From Spirochaetales bacterium (GTDB lineage: Bacteria; Spirochaetota; Spirochaetia; DAHUYW01): a DNA stretch of 64,000 nucleotides. A program made the position numbers and the translations under genes. Of this stretch, positions 54,363-63,999 are shown piece after piece (within the stretch, counting starts at the first letter, position 1; every line of letters begins with the position of its first letter). Location of the stretch: contig DAHUYW010000019.1 of NCBI GenBank assembly GCA_027306915.1, positions 263 to 64,262 of the forward strand, given 5' to 3'. Below the pieces are notes generated by a model that saw nothing but the letters and a program-made list of their open reading frames with translations, had not been told where the DNA came from and ran no database searches.

Positions 54363-54417
54363 GTTGCCTTGCGGCAATCAGCGCAGCCACCGGGACCGGC
54401 GGAGATGAGGAGACACC

Positions 54418-55719
54418 ATGAGAAGGAACCTCGTGCACGCCGGAGCAAGCCAGCTCAAATACGAAATCAGGCAGATCGTGCTCTTCGCGCGGGAGCTCGA
54501 GCGCTTCCAGGTACCGATCACCTGGGAGAACATCGGAGATCCCGTCGAGAAGGGCGAGTCGCTGCCCGCCTGGATGAAGGAGATAGTCGCGGGCTTCGCC
54601 GGGCGTGACCGGAGCTACGCCTATGTCGATACCCAGGGGGTTATCGAGACGCGCGAGTTTTTGGCCGCCCAGGTCACTGCCCGCGGAGGGGCTCGAATCG
54701 GCCGCGACGACATCGTCTTCTTCAACGGCCTCGGCGACGCCGTGGCCAAGGTCTTCGGCTTCCTGCGCCGCGAGGCGCGCGTTCTCGGCCCGTCGCCCGC
54801 CTATTCGACCCATTCTTCCGCGGAGGCTGCCCATTCGGGCTACGAGCACCTCACCTACCGGCTCGACCCCGCGAGGGGATGGCTTCCCAGCATGGAGGAC
54901 ATCGAGCTCAAGGTGAAGTACAATGACTCCATCGCCGGGCTCCTCCTCATCAATCCCGACAATCCAACCGGAACGGTCTATCCGCGCGAGCTGCTCGAGG
55001 AGTTCGTCCGCATCGCCCGCACCTACGATCTCTTTCTCATCAGCGACGAGACCTACGCGAATATCGTCTACAACGGGGCGCGGACCGTCTCCTTGAGCGA
55101 GGTCATAGGCGAGGTGCCGGGGATTGCGCTGCGCTCGGTTTCGAAAGAGTTCCCGTGGCCGGGCGCCCGCTGCGGCTGGATCGAGGTCTTCAACGAAAAA
55201 GGCGACGAGAACTTCCGAGCCTACGTGCGCAGCATCCTCGACGCGAAGCGCCTCGAGGTCTGCTCGACGAGCCTGCCGCAGCTCGCTATCCCGCAGATCA
55301 TGGGAGACTCCCGCTACCCGGACCACCTCGCCCGGCGCGCCCGGCTCTTCGAGGGGCGGGCAAATGAGGCCTACGAGGCGCTTGCGGCGGTTCGCGGGGT
55401 GCAGGTGTCCCGACCGCGCGGCGCGTTCTACTTCACGGTCGTCTTCGAGGAGGGACGCCTGAACGACCGGCAGCACCTTAGGGTGAAGTCGCCGGAGCTC
55501 GGCCGGTTCATCGAGGAGCGGACTGAAGGAGTTGCGCCCGACAAGCGATTCGTCTACTGGCTTCTCGCTGCGACCGGCATTTGCGTGGTGCCTCTCACCG
55601 GCTTCGCCTGTGAGCTTCCGGGCTTTCGGATGACGCTCCTCGAGAGCAACGACGAGAAAAGATCGTGGATCCTCGCCACCATCGCCGAAGCTATACGAGA
55701 ATACCTCGCTTCGGCATAG
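54418..55719 (+). CDS. PLP-dependent class I/II aminotransferase (possible alanine aminotransferase)
   Basis: 433 residues. The Schiff-base Lys is Lys243 in SVSKEFPWPGARCGW; LLLINPDNPTGTVYPRE, LISDETYANIVY and the carboxylate-binding Arg in GFRMTLLE are the usual class I motifs. PSPAYSTHSSAEAAHSGYEHL is a strongly conserved block of this particular subfamily, common in spirochaetes and Bacteroidetes and usually annotated only as aminotransferase. The Ala-coded leader in front points to alanine synthesis from pyruvate. ATG 54418 has GAGGAG upstream. It is monocistronic. Confidence 0.88.
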   Translation: MRRNLVHAGASQLKYEIRQIVLFARELERFQVPITWENIGDPVEKGESLPAWMKEIVAGFAGRDRSYAYVDTQGVIETREFLAAQVTARGGARIGRDDIVFFNGLGDAVAKVFGFLRREARVLGPSPAYSTHSSAEAAHSGYEHLTYRLDPARGWLPSMEDIELKVKYNDSIAGLLLINPDNPTGTVYPRELLEEFVRIARTYDLFLISDETYANIVYNGARTVSLSEVIGEVPGIALRSVSKEFPWPGARCGWIEVFNEKGDENFRAYVRSILDAKRLEVCSTSLPQLAIPQIMGDSRYPDHLARRARLFEGRANEAYEALAAVRGVQVSRPRGAFYFTVVFEEGRLNDRQHLRVKSPELGRFIEERTEGVAPDKRFVYWLLAATGICVVPLTGFACELPGFRMTLLESNDEKRSWILATIAEAIREYLASA

Positions 55720-55743
55720 CGACAACGCGCCTGTGCCCCGCTT

Positions 55744-55765
55744 GGCGGCGGTTTCATTCGCCGCC
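55744..55765. terminator. Hairpin between convergent genes
   Basis: GGCGGCG (55744-55750) and CGCCGCC (55759-55765), 8-nt loop, between the aminotransferase and DUF998 gene ends. There is no T-run. Confidence 0.5.
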
Positions 55766-55792
55766 GAGCCTTCCCGCCGGTTGCTGCGGAGG

Positions 55793-56413
55793 CTACCGGC
55801 TGATCTGCGAGAGATGGAGCCCAGCCGTGAGGAGCCAGGCGAGACTGGCGGCGAAGAAGAGCCGCTCGACGATCCCGTAGACGGGGCGGAGCGCCCGGAT
55901 GCGCGCGAGGAGCATGAGTATCGCGAGCACGACTACGAGGAGCTCGAACCGCGGGAAGAGGGGAGCCACCTTGACCCAGGCTTGGACGTACTTGAAAACC
56001 GGGGAGATCGCGATGGTCGCAAGCGTGAAGGCGGTGAAGCCCGCCGCAACTGCGACGGTATGCGCCTTTCCCGCAGAGGTCCGCCCGGCCCCCTCCGCAT
56101 CGGGCGGAACGAAGGCGGCAACGATCATGCCTGCTGCAAAGATCACGGTGAAGGCGACGCCGACATCCACCCTCTTTCCGCCTCCGTGGGCCCCGAGCTC
56201 GCTTGCGAGCCCGAGCGAGAGCGAGAGCGCGCCGATTCCGAGCGCGAGGAAAGCCGCGGTCAAGAGCGCGCCGAACTTCCCGACGGCGTAGTCGCCCAGC
56301 GAATCACGGACGGCGTTGCGCCCGGTGGGGAGGAAGTGAAGCACGATGACAAGGACCAGGAAAGCGAGCATGCCAATAACGCCGACGTAGGCGACGATGT
56401 TGACCCAATGCAT
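55793..56413 (-). CDS. DUF998-like multi-pass membrane protein
   Basis: 206 residues with six hydrophobic helices. VNIVAYVGVIGMLAFLVLVIVLHFLPT is followed by GRNAVRDSLGDYAVGKFG, the DUF998-type loop, and later by PVFKYVQAW, ELLVVVLAILMLLARI and a final ERLFFAASLAWLLTAGLHL. The function is unknown. ATG 56413 follows AAGGAGG. A promoter candidate on the minus strand is TTGACA (56516-56511) and TATTAT (56491-56486) with a long 19-nt spacer. Confidence 0.75.
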   Translation of the reverse strand: MHWVNIVAYVGVIGMLAFLVLVIVLHFLPTGRNAVRDSLGDYAVGKFGALLTAAFLALGIGALSLSLGLASELGAHGGGKRVDVGVAFTVIFAAGMIVAAFVPPDAEGAGRTSAGKAHTVAVAAGFTAFTLATIAISPVFKYVQAWVKVAPLFPRFELLVVVLAILMLLARIRALRPVYGIVERLFFAASLAWLLTAGLHLSQISR

Positions 56414-56552
56414 GCCGAAACCTCCTTTTTCGGGCGAGCACCGATACAGGGCGCGGCGCACCGCCGATCGCTTCGATCCACGTCCATAATACCGGGCGCT
56501 CCACGCCTCCTGTCAAGGAAAATCTCGAAGAGCCGGCTGCAGCGGTTCGCCG

Positions 56553-56581
56553 TTGCACGCTTTCCGAGCATCCTGTATACT
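56553..56581 (+). promoter_or_regulatory. Sigma-70-type promoter of the CNNM/CBS gene
   Basis: TTGCAC (56553-56558), exactly 17 nt, TATACT (56576-56581). The transcript would start near 56588. Confidence 0.8.
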
Positions 56582-56597
56582 TGCTTACACAACCCAT

Positions 56598-56657
56598 ATG
56601 GATCCTGACGATCCTCACAGAGCGAAGCGGATCTCCGGGCCGAGGACGGAGCGATGA
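56598..56657 (+). CDS. Short upstream ORF coupled to the CNNM/CBS gene
   Basis: ATG 56598 opens 19 codons ([19 protein letters not shown]) whose TGA overlaps the next start as ATGA. It begins about 10 nt after the predicted transcription start and has no ribosome site. Its arrangement copies the short ORF in front of the sensor kinase. Confidence 0.35.
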   Translation: MDPDDPHRAKRISGPRTER

Positions 56658-57913
56658 CCTACATGGTGATCCTCCTCATCCTGCTGATCTTGCTCGCTGC
56701 CTTTTTTTCGGCTACCGAGACCGCATTCACCTCGCTGTCGCTCCTGCAGGTGGAGCGCCTTGCCGCGACCAAGAGCGCGAGGGGGCGCATGGTGGCCCGT
56801 CTCACTCGCCGTCCGGATCTCCTCCTCGGCACCGTCCTCATCGGGAACAACCTTGCCAATGTCTCGGCGTCGGCTCTTGCGACCGAGATCACGATCCGGA
56901 CCTTCGGGAATCACGCGGTCGGCTACATGACCGGCATCCTCACGCTGGTGATCCTCATCGTCGGCGAGGTCACCCCGAAGCGCTTCGCCATCATCTACAA
57001 CGAGTGGATCTCCCTCCACACGGTGCGCGTCGTGACCGCGCTCTCCTACCTCTTTCGACCGATAATCTGGGTAGTCGGGAGCGTCAGCAACCTCCTCACC
57101 CGCACGGTCGGCTCCCAGCGGCGGACTGGGCTCACCCTCGAGGGGCTCCTGCACATGGTGAATCTCGCCGAGAACCTCGGCATCGTCGCAAACCGTGAGA
57201 CTCGGATGGTGAAGAACATCTTCCGCTTCAACGATCTTCCCGTCCAGGCGATCATGACGCACCGGACCGGCGTCTTCAGCCTGGAGATGAGCTTGCGCGT
57301 AGCGAGCGTCCTATCCGAGGTGAGCGAGCGGGGCTTCTCGCGCTTTCCGGTCTATGACGGCCAGCCGGAAAAGATCGAGGGGATCGTGAACACGCGGCAC
57401 ATCGTGGAGGCGGTAGCCACGGGGCGCATCGATACCCGCCTGAAGGAGATCATGACGAAGCCGATCTTCGTTCCGACCACGAGGAAGATCGACGAGCTCT
57501 TTTCCCAGCTCAAGCGGGAGGACTGCAAGATGGCGATAGTCCTCGACGAGTACGGCGGGCTCGCCGGCATCGTTACCCAGCAGGATATCGCCGACGAGAT
57601 TCTAGGCGAGCTACGCGACGAGAACGAGGAGATCGGTTGGAACAAGATAAAACCTCTCGCAGGCGGCGCCTACCTCATGATGGGCGATACCCCCATCCAT
57701 CAGGTAAACGACTTTCTCGGAACCAGCCTTCCCCATGAGCGATATGTCCAGACCCTCGGAGGCTACCTCGCGGAGACTCTCGATCGCTTCCCGGCGGAGC
57801 ATGAGACCATCTCGGTTCCGGGAGCGCTCTTCGTCATCGAGAAGGTGAGCCGCAACCGAATCCTCTCGGTTCGCTGCGTGCCTCAGACCGCGGAAGAGCA
57901 GCAGGGGGACTGA
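56654..57913 (+). CDS. CNNM-domain/CBS-pair membrane protein (hemolysin-C/CorC type)
   Basis: 419 residues. The CNNM (DUF21) domain has three or four helices starting [22 protein letters not shown], with [21 protein letters not shown] and [11 protein letters not shown], the typical block. A CBS pair follows (about residues 195-320: [33 protein letters not shown] VLDEYGG) and a C-terminal CorC/HlyC domain ([19 protein letters not shown]). Family members are linked to Mg2+ or Co2+ efflux. GAGGACGGAG precedes ATG 56654. Confidence 0.93.
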   Translation: MTYMVILLILLILLAAFFSATETAFTSLSLLQVERLAATKSARGRMVARLTRRPDLLLGTVLIGNNLANVSASALATEITIRTFGNHAVGYMTGILTLVILIVGEVTPKRFAIIYNEWISLHTVRVVTALSYLFRPIIWVVGSVSNLLTRTVGSQRRTGLTLEGLLHMVNLAENLGIVANRETRMVKNIFRFNDLPVQAIMTHRTGVFSLEMSLRVASVLSEVSERGFSRFPVYDGQPEKIEGIVNTRHIVEAVATGRIDTRLKEIMTKPIFVPTTRKIDELFSQLKREDCKMAIVLDEYGGLAGIVTQQDIADEILGELRDENEEIGWNKIKPLAGGAYLMMGDTPIHQVNDFLGTSLPHERYVQTLGGYLAETLDRFPAEHETISVPGALFVIEKVSRNRILSVRCVPQTAEEQQGD

Positions 57914-57965
57914 GCGCACTCGTCGCGCGGTCAGCCGTCCCACCGCCCGGTGCGCCGTGTCGACA

Positions 57966-57994
57966 TTGACCGGGGGGGGGGCTTTCAGTATCAT
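57966..57994 (+). promoter_or_regulatory. leuS promoter with a G10 spacer tract
   Basis: TTGACC (57966-57971), then a spacer of ten G (57972-57981) plus CTTTCAG, 17 nt in all, and TATCAT (57989-57994). ATG 58002 is 7 nt further, without a Shine-Dalgarno site. Slippage of the G tract would directly alter the -35/-10 spacing. Confidence 0.75.
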
Positions 57995-58001
57995 TTCCGC
58001 C

Positions 58002-60428
58002 ATGAGCAAGTTTCCGCACCGCGCGATAGAGGCGAAGTGGCAGGCCTGGTGGGGACAGAACAAGACCTTCAGGGTCACCGAGGACCCCGCAATTCCCAAG
58101 GAGAAGCGGCGATACGTCCTCGACATGTTTCCCTATCCCTCTTCACAAGGGCTCCATGTCGGCCACCCCGAAGGCTACACCGCCACCGACATCTTCTGCC
58201 GCTACCTTCGCGCGAACGGCTACGCCGTGCTCCATCCCATGGGCTTCGACTCCTTCGGACTGCCGGCCGAGAACTATGCAATCAAGACGGGCACGCATCC
58301 TCGAATCTCGACCGAGCAGAACATCGAGAAGTTCATCTCTCAGATCAAGGCCCTGGGCTTCTCCTACGATTGGGACCGGATGGTGTGCACCCATGAGCCG
58401 GACTACTACCGGTGGACCCAGTGGATCTTCCTGAAGATCTTCGAGAAAGGGCTTGCCTACGAGGCCGAGACACCGATCAACTGGTGTCCCTCCTGCAAGA
58501 CCGGGCTTGCGAACGAGGAGGTCAAGGACGGGAGGTGCGACCGCTGCGGTACGGAGGTGATCCGCAAAAACATCCGCCAGTGGATCCTGAAGATCACCGC
58601 CTACGCGGATCGTCTTCTTGCGGACCTCGAGAAGCTCGACTGGCCGGAGCCGATCAAGATGATGCAGCGGAACTGGATCGGCCGAAGCGAAGGGGCGAAT
58701 GTTACCTTCAAGCTCGAGCACGGTGAAGGCGCGATCGAGGTCTATACGACGCGACCCGACACCCTCTTCGGGGCAACCTACATGGTCCTCGCGCCCGAGC
58801 ACTCGCTGGTGGAAAAGATCACGACCCCCGAACGGCGCGCGGCGGTCCGGGACTACGTCGAGAGCGCAAATCGAAAGTCGGATCTCGAGCGGACCGATCT
58901 TGCCAAGGAAAAAACCGGTGTCTTCACCGGGGCCTATGCTATCAATCCGGTGAACGGGAAGCTCATACCGGTTTGGATATCCGATTACATCCTCATCTCC
59001 TACGGAACCGGTGCGATAATGGCCGTGCCGGCGCACGACGAGCGTGACTTCGAGTTCGCGCACACGTTCAAGCTGCCCGTCGTCGAGGTCGTCGCCGGCG
59101 AGCGTGCACGCCCGAACTCAGGCGAGCTCGCCGAGGCCTTCACCCAGGACGGCTACGCGGTCAACTCGGGCGAGTTCGACGGGCTGCCAACGAAAGAGTT
59201 CAAGGCGCGGATCATCGCGTGGCTGGAAGAGCGCGGAATCGGGAAACGCTCCGTCAACTACAAGCTTCGCGACTGGATCTTTTCGCGCCAGCGTTACTGG
59301 GGCGAGCCCATTCCTCTCGTCCACTGCCCGAAGGACGGGATCGTGCCGATTCCCTATGACGAGCTTCCGCTCGAGCTCCCGGAGGTGGAGAGTTACACCC
59401 CCACCGGCACCGGCGAGTCCCCCCTCGCAGCGATAACCTCGTGGGTGGAGACCGCATGCCCGCGCTGCGGAGGACCCGCCCGCCGCGAGACCAACACGAT
59501 GCCGCAATGGGCGGGCTCCTGCTGGTACTTCCTGCGCTATCTTGATCCAACAAACGGCGGCGAGCTTGCCTCCCGTGCGGCGATCGACTACTGGATGCCC
59601 GTCGACCTCTACGTCGGAGGGGCGGAGCACGCCGTCCTCCATCTCCTCTACGCCCGCTTCTGGCACAAGGTCCTCTTCGACATCGGGGCGGTCAACACCG
59701 ACGAGCCCTTCAGCCGCCTCATCAACCAGGGGATGATCCTCGGCGAGGGCGGCGTGAAAATGTCGAAGTCGCTCGGCAACGTCATCAACCCCGACGACAT
59801 TGTCGAGGAGTACGGAGCGGACTCGATGCGGATGTACGAGATGTTCATGGGTCCCCTTGCCGACGCAAAGCCCTGGTCGACCAACGGGATCTCCGGAATC
59901 CACCGCTTCCTCGATCGCGTGTGGAGGCTTACCGAGCGGCCGATCGCCGACGACGAGCCCTCAGCCGAGCTCGTGCGGCTCCTCCACAAGACGATCAAGA
60001 AGGTCTCGCTGGATACCGGCCGCCTCGAGCTGAACACGGCTATCGCGCAGATGATGGTCTTCGTGAACGAGCTCTCCCGGGAGGAGCGTTTGCCGCGGAA
60101 GCTCTTCGAGCCCTTCGTGATTATCCTCGCGCCCTATGCCCCTCACCTTGCGGAGGAGCTGTGGGAGGCGCTCGGCCACAAGCCCTCCGTTTCCCGGGTG
60201 GCATGGCCCGCGTGGGACGAGGCGCTTACCGTCGAGGGGCAGGCGACCGTGGTGATCCAGATCAACGGCAAGGTACGAAGCAAGATGGAGATTCCCGCCG
60301 GCACTCCGCCCGAGGAGATGGAGCGGCTTGCAGTGGAAGCGCACCGCATCCCGGCCCTCATCGACGGGAAGCAGGTAGTGAAAATCGTCACCGTCCCCGA
60401 TAAGCTCGTCAACATCGTCGTTCGATGA
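58002..60428 (+). CDS. leuS: Leucyl-tRNA synthetase
   Basis: 808 residues. It charges tRNA-Leu. HVGH (52-55) in the first signature, [16 protein letters not shown] plus CDRCGTEV (zinc site), editing domain with [19 protein letters not shown] and [29 protein letters not shown] block, and KMSKS (586-590) are all intact, as is the C-terminal [12 protein letters not shown] domain. Length is normal for bacteria. A 15-codon in-frame extension to 57957 is rejected because it contains the promoter. It overlaps pepP by ATGA. Confidence 0.97.
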   Translation: MSKFPHRAIEAKWQAWWGQNKTFRVTEDPAIPKEKRRYVLDMFPYPSSQGLHVGHPEGYTATDIFCRYLRANGYAVLHPMGFDSFGLPAENYAIKTGTHPRISTEQNIEKFISQIKALGFSYDWDRMVCTHEPDYYRWTQWIFLKIFEKGLAYEAETPINWCPSCKTGLANEEVKDGRCDRCGTEVIRKNIRQWILKITAYADRLLADLEKLDWPEPIKMMQRNWIGRSEGANVTFKLEHGEGAIEVYTTRPDTLFGATYMVLAPEHSLVEKITTPERRAAVRDYVESANRKSDLERTDLAKEKTGVFTGAYAINPVNGKLIPVWISDYILISYGTGAIMAVPAHDERDFEFAHTFKLPVVEVVAGERARPNSGELAEAFTQDGYAVNSGEFDGLPTKEFKARIIAWLEERGIGKRSVNYKLRDWIFSRQRYWGEPIPLVHCPKDGIVPIPYDELPLELPEVESYTPTGTGESPLAAITSWVETACPRCGGPARRETNTMPQWAGSCWYFLRYLDPTNGGELASRAAIDYWMPVDLYVGGAEHAVLHLLYARFWHKVLFDIGAVNTDEPFSRLINQGMILGEGGVKMSKSLGNVINPDDIVEEYGADSMRMYEMFMGPLADAKPWSTNGISGIHRFLDRVWRLTERPIADDEPSAELVRLLHKTIKKVSLDTGRLELNTAIAQMMVFVNELSREERLPRKLFEPFVIILAPYAPHLAEELWEALGHKPSVSRVAWPAWDEALTVEGQATVVIQINGKVRSKMEIPAGTPPEEMERLAVEAHRIPALIDGKQVVKIVTVPDKLVNIVVR

Positions 60429-61612
60429 ACTATCACACCCGCGTCGAGCGCGTCGCCTCGTGGCTTTGCGCCGAAGGGCTTCAGGCGGCGCTGCTCATCG
60501 ACGAGGAGGATTGCCGGAACCCCGCGATCCGCTACCTCACCGGCCACCCGTCGGACGCTCTCCTCTTCGTGCTCCCCGACGCCCGTACGATTCTCCTGCC
60601 CTGGGACGTGAACCTTTCCCGAACCCTCGCGGTCGCGGACGAGATCATCCCCTATACCGATTTCAGGCGCTCTCTTTCCGAAGCCTACTCCGCGATGGTA
60701 GCGCGCTTCTCCCTGGCGGGCCGCATCGAGATATCGGCGGGGGCCTCCTATCCGCTGATCCGCAGGCTTGCGGCACGAGAGCCTGCGATCACCGTCGAGT
60801 GCCGCGACGCGGGAATCGATGCGGTGATAGCCCGCGACCGCGCGGTCAAGGACTCGGAGGAGCTCGCCAGGATCGAGCAGGCAGCCGAGGCGACCAACCG
60901 CCTCCTTTCCGCGCTCGAGGGGCGCTTCGCGCGCTCGGGGTGGAACGATGCTCCTCGCGGCGCGAGCGGAGACTCTACCCACACCGCGTCTTCCGGCGGC
61001 TGCCCTCCCGCCGACCTTCCAAGCGAGGCCGACGTCGCGCTCTTCATCGAGCGGGAGGGACGGCTGCTCGGCGCGGAGGGGACAAGCTTCGAGACCCTCG
61101 CGGCAGGGCCGTCGCGGAGCTTCGGTATCCACGCCTTTCCCGCCTTCGGAGCGGGTCCCTTCGGGGGTCCGGGGCTCTCGATTCTCGACTTCGGTCTGCG
61201 GTTCGACGGCTATCCGAGCGATGTCACCTTGACGCTCGCAAGCGGGAAGCTCACCTCCCGGCAGGAGGAGATGATCGGGCTCGTCGAGGAAGCCTATGAC
61301 CTCTCGCTCTCGCTCGCCGCACCAGGACGTCCGACCGCCGAGATCGCCCGGGCAGTCGACGCCCTCTTTCAGCGCAGCGGCTACTCGATGCCGCACGCGC
61401 TCGGCCACGGGCTTGGGCTGCGGATCCACGAGTCGCCCGCGGTGAACAGCCGCGAGGGCAATACCGATGTGCTTGAGCCGGGGATGGTAATCACCATCGA
61501 GCCGGGGCTCTACCACCCCGAGGCCGGGGGCGTGCGCAAGGAGAACGACCTCCTCATCACCGAGGCCGGAGCCAGGGTGCTTACCACCGCCCGGATTCTG
61601 CGGCTCCCGTAA
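60425..61612 (+). CDS. pepP: M24-family Xaa-Pro peptidase
   Basis: 395 residues. The N-terminal creatinase-like domain (1-140) is followed by a pita-bread metallopeptidase fold. The metal ligands lie in [15 protein letters not shown] (Asp pair), [14 protein letters not shown] (His), [11 protein letters not shown] (Glu) and RKENDLLIT (Glu). It removes N-terminal residues preceding proline or cleaves Xaa-Pro dipeptides. A low-complexity Ser/Gly/Pro insert sits around residues 175-200. It is translationally coupled to leuS, and the 3' end overlaps the next gene by 32 bp. Confidence 0.92.
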   Translation: MNYHTRVERVASWLCAEGLQAALLIDEEDCRNPAIRYLTGHPSDALLFVLPDARTILLPWDVNLSRTLAVADEIIPYTDFRRSLSEAYSAMVARFSLAGRIEISAGASYPLIRRLAAREPAITVECRDAGIDAVIARDRAVKDSEELARIEQAAEATNRLLSALEGRFARSGWNDAPRGASGDSTHTASSGGCPPADLPSEADVALFIEREGRLLGAEGTSFETLAAGPSRSFGIHAFPAFGAGPFGGPGLSILDFGLRFDGYPSDVTLTLASGKLTSRQEEMIGLVEEAYDLSLSLAAPGRPTAEIARAVDALFQRSGYSMPHALGHGLGLRIHESPAVNSREGNTDVLEPGMVITIEPGLYHPEAGGVRKENDLLITEAGARVLTTARILRLP

Positions 61613-62453
61613 GTGAGTTGCACGCCAGCCATTCTTCGGCGCCTACCGAGACATCGAGACGCTCGAGTGCCGCGCTCGCGCCGTCCGGAGCCGGGCTGTC
61701 CACCCGAAAAAAGGAGTGGAAGCCGGCCACGACAGAATCGACTGCAAGCCTCCCGAGCGCATCGGCCTGAACCGGTTGGCGGAAGGGGTCGCCCTCAACC
61801 CACCAGCTTCCGGGCGCGCAGTGGAGGACGACGGAATGGGCGGGGAGCGCCTTTATCCGATCCGCGCGGAAGCTTCCGAGGGAAAGAAGCGTGAGGATCG
61901 CCTCTTGATCGAGCGACCACCGATCGCCCCCGTAGCGCCGCCCGATCTCCTCGGAGAGCCGGCGTGCGTTGAGGGCCTCGACGAGCTGGCCGCGCTCGTC
62001 CATCTTCAGGAGGAGCGCTGCCACGAAGCCCTCCTCCCAGCTGAGCGCGAGCCTCCCGCCGCCTGAGAACGCTTCGGGAAAGAGGGCGCCGGCCGGTCTC
62101 AGAAGATCCGAGCGCCCCTCGACGAGCGGAGCGGCGAGCACGGGGAGGTTCGCCCGCTTGGGAAGGGTGAGCCGGACGGCGGCCTGTCCGGAGTGGGGGG
62201 CCGCCACAAGCAGCTCCTGGAGCAGCCGACCTTTGCCCGGCGCCCGCACAAGAAAGGAGGGTCCGCCCTCGGCCCGGAAGATCGGCTCCCACGACGCGGG
62301 CACGGCGGGAAGGACTATCGCAACCTCGATGGAATCCCCGAAAAGCGAGCACCCCGTTCCGGCGCTCGCGACGAGACCAAGGGGGACGAGCGCCGCAAGA
62401 GCGATGGCCGCAGACCCGAAGGTCGCGCCTGGCAGGCTGATCCGGCTGTTCAT
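61581..62453 (-). CDS. Lipoprotein of unknown function
   Basis: 290 residues. The signal segment (SAAIALAALVPLGLVASAGTGC) ends in lipobox AGTGC, so Cys35 is probably lipidated. The remaining 255 residues have no motif I recognise; patterns such as SIEVAIVLPAVPASWEP and RLALSWEEGFVAALLLKMD suggest an alpha/beta envelope protein, possibly lineage-specific. It is convergent with pepP (32-bp overlap) and divergent from the 62536 gene with only 82 bp between start codons. Confidence 0.7.
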   Translation of the reverse strand: MNSRISLPGATFGSAAIALAALVPLGLVASAGTGCSLFGDSIEVAIVLPAVPASWEPIFRAEGGPSFLVRAPGKGRLLQELLVAAPHSGQAAVRLTLPKRANLPVLAAPLVEGRSDLLRPAGALFPEAFSGGGRLALSWEEGFVAALLLKMDERGQLVEALNARRLSEEIGRRYGGDRWSLDQEAILTLLSLGSFRADRIKALPAHSVVLHCAPGSWWVEGDPFRQPVQADALGRLAVDSVVAGFHSFFRVDSPAPDGASAALERLDVSVGAEEWLACNSLTGAAESGRW

Positions 62454-62496
62454 CGAAGCAACTACCCGATCCAGTGCGAAGCCGCTTCAATCTCGA

Positions 62497-62525
62497 TTGC
62501 ACGCTTCGGCTTTTTGTTTCATAAT
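62497..62525 (+). promoter_or_regulatory. Promoter of the 62536 gene
   Basis: TTGCAC (62497-62502), 17-nt spacer, CATAAT (62520-62525); ATG 62536 is 10 nt downstream with no ribosome site. A hairpin (GAAGC/GCTTC with CAATC/GATTG inside, then TTTTTG) overlaps this promoter. Confidence 0.7.
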
Positions 62526-62535
62526 CGGCGGCGGT

Positions 62536-63999
62536 ATGGCAGATAATGGAGATTTTCTTGCGGAATTGGCGCGCGTCCTCGCCGAGCGGCGGCAGCTCCT
62601 CGAAAAGAGGGATCTGCCCCGGCTGAAAGAGCAGTTCCAGATCTACCAGACCGGCGTCAAGAGCATCGTCAGCATCCTTGTCCGCAAATCGCTCATCAAA
62701 GAAGATCCGTACAAGCACGAGCAGAAGATCTCCGAGATCGCGCTTCCTTCCTCCGGTCCCATCGCGGAATCGGAGCGCATCGACCAGATCGGCCTCCGCC
62801 TCTCGGCGCTCGAAAGCCAGATCGATTTCGTCTCCGACCTCTACCAGTTCCGCCTCGACTTCCTCACCCTTGCGAGGATCAAGGCGCTGGCGGAGCTGGT
62901 GCGCTATATCGCCTGGGACAAGCTCTCCGAGATCTCTTCAAGCGTCAACACCCGTATCGTCGCCGACCTCGCCGCGAAGGTCAAACAGAGCGGCGACAGC
63001 CTCTCGGCGGGTGTCTTCCAAGATGCGCAGAACCAGCTCGGCAAGGCCGGCACCGAGATCCTTCGCATCCTGCGGGATCTGTCCACCTACCAGCGCGAGA
63101 GCTACAAGCTTGCGGCGCGCAACCGCCTCCTTGCGGGCCTCGCTCTCACGAGCGAGACGGTCGCGACGAGGCGCTCCGAGCTGATGAAGGCGCTCAAGGG
63201 CCGCTTCTCGGCGCTCGTTGCCTCCGACCACTCCGCCGCGATAGGTTTCGGCGCCGGCGACGCTGCTCCACCCTACTATCCCGAGCTTCTCGGTGAGGTC
63301 CTTGACGAAGACTACGGGCAGGAAAGCGAAGCGCTCCGCCGCGACGCAATCGAGCGCTTACGCGTGAGCGGGGAACGGCAGTCAAAGAGCACCGATCAGC
63401 CGCTCAAGCCGCTCCTCCTTGAGTCGCTCGGCCTCCTTTCAGCCGCCGCGATTCCCCTCGAGAGCGCCGCCGAGAAGATAACCGACAGCTATCAGGCGTA
63501 CGATACTCGAAGGATGGCCTTGGGTGATCGCCTCCGCCGGTGGCTGCGGCGGCACCTGCGCGACAGAGGCCGTGCGGAGCCCATCGAGATCGAGATCGTC
63601 GATCCGACTACCTCCGCGAAGCACGTCGAAGAGCTCGATGTCAAGAAGTACCTCGAGCGGATCGAGCGCCGCTGCCGGGTTTTCGGAAACCTCTCGGCCG
63701 AACGCGGACCGGCTCTTCAGAGGCTTCAGGTCTCGTCGGACGAGCAGATCCTCAAGTTCATCGCGCTTGTCCTCGACGATCTCCACGAGATCGTCACAAG
63801 GCTTCCCGCTCTCGATGCCTTCTTCAAGGCGGCCCTTGGGACGGAGGAGCGGCCCGCGCCGCGCGGAATGAAGCTCGAGGTGAGCGCCATAAAGACCGCG
63901 ATAGTGAAGGCCAATCAGAAGAAGCACGAGTACCTTTCCCGCATGGAGGAGCTCGAGCAGATGAAACGCCTCGGGATAATCGAGGGAGATCCGGGCTGA
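62536..63999 (+). CDS. Large coiled cytoplasmic protein of unknown function
   Basis: 487 residues, soluble, predominantly helical and strongly charged. It opens ADNGDFLAELARVLAERRQLL, continues through LESQIDFVSDLYQFRLDFLT and LRILRDLSTYQRESYKLAARNRLL, and ends NQKKHEYLSRMEELEQMKRL. No enzyme motif is seen. The composition and length recall conserved hypothetical proteins of Treponema-type spirochaetes, but I cannot name a family. The start is set by the promoter at 62497-62525. The stop is 1 bp from the window edge. Confidence 0.75.
   Translation: MADNGDFLAELARVLAERRQLLEKRDLPRLKEQFQIYQTGVKSIVSILVRKSLIKEDPYKHEQKISEIALPSSGPIAESERIDQIGLRLSALESQIDFVSDLYQFRLDFLTLARIKALAELVRYIAWDKLSEISSSVNTRIVADLAAKVKQSGDSLSAGVFQDAQNQLGKAGTEILRILRDLSTYQRESYKLAARNRLLAGLALTSETVATRRSELMKALKGRFSALVASDHSAAIGFGAGDAAPPYYPELLGEVLDEDYGQESEALRRDAIERLRVSGERQSKSTDQPLKPLLLESLGLLSAAAIPLESAAEKITDSYQAYDTRRMALGDRLRRWLRRHLRDRGRAEPIEIEIVDPTTSAKHVEELDVKKYLERIERRCRVFGNLSAERGPALQRLQVSSDEQILKFIALVLDDLHEIVTRLPALDAFFKAALGTEERPAPRGMKLEVSAIKTAIVKANQKKHEYLSRMEELEQMKRLGIIEGDPG

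Noticed and set aside
62477..62517. Terminator-like hairpin with T-run just before the 62536 gene, considered as a second attenuator
   Set aside because: It coincides with the -35/spacer region of a good promoter for that gene and leaves no room for a leader, so it is probably not transcribed.
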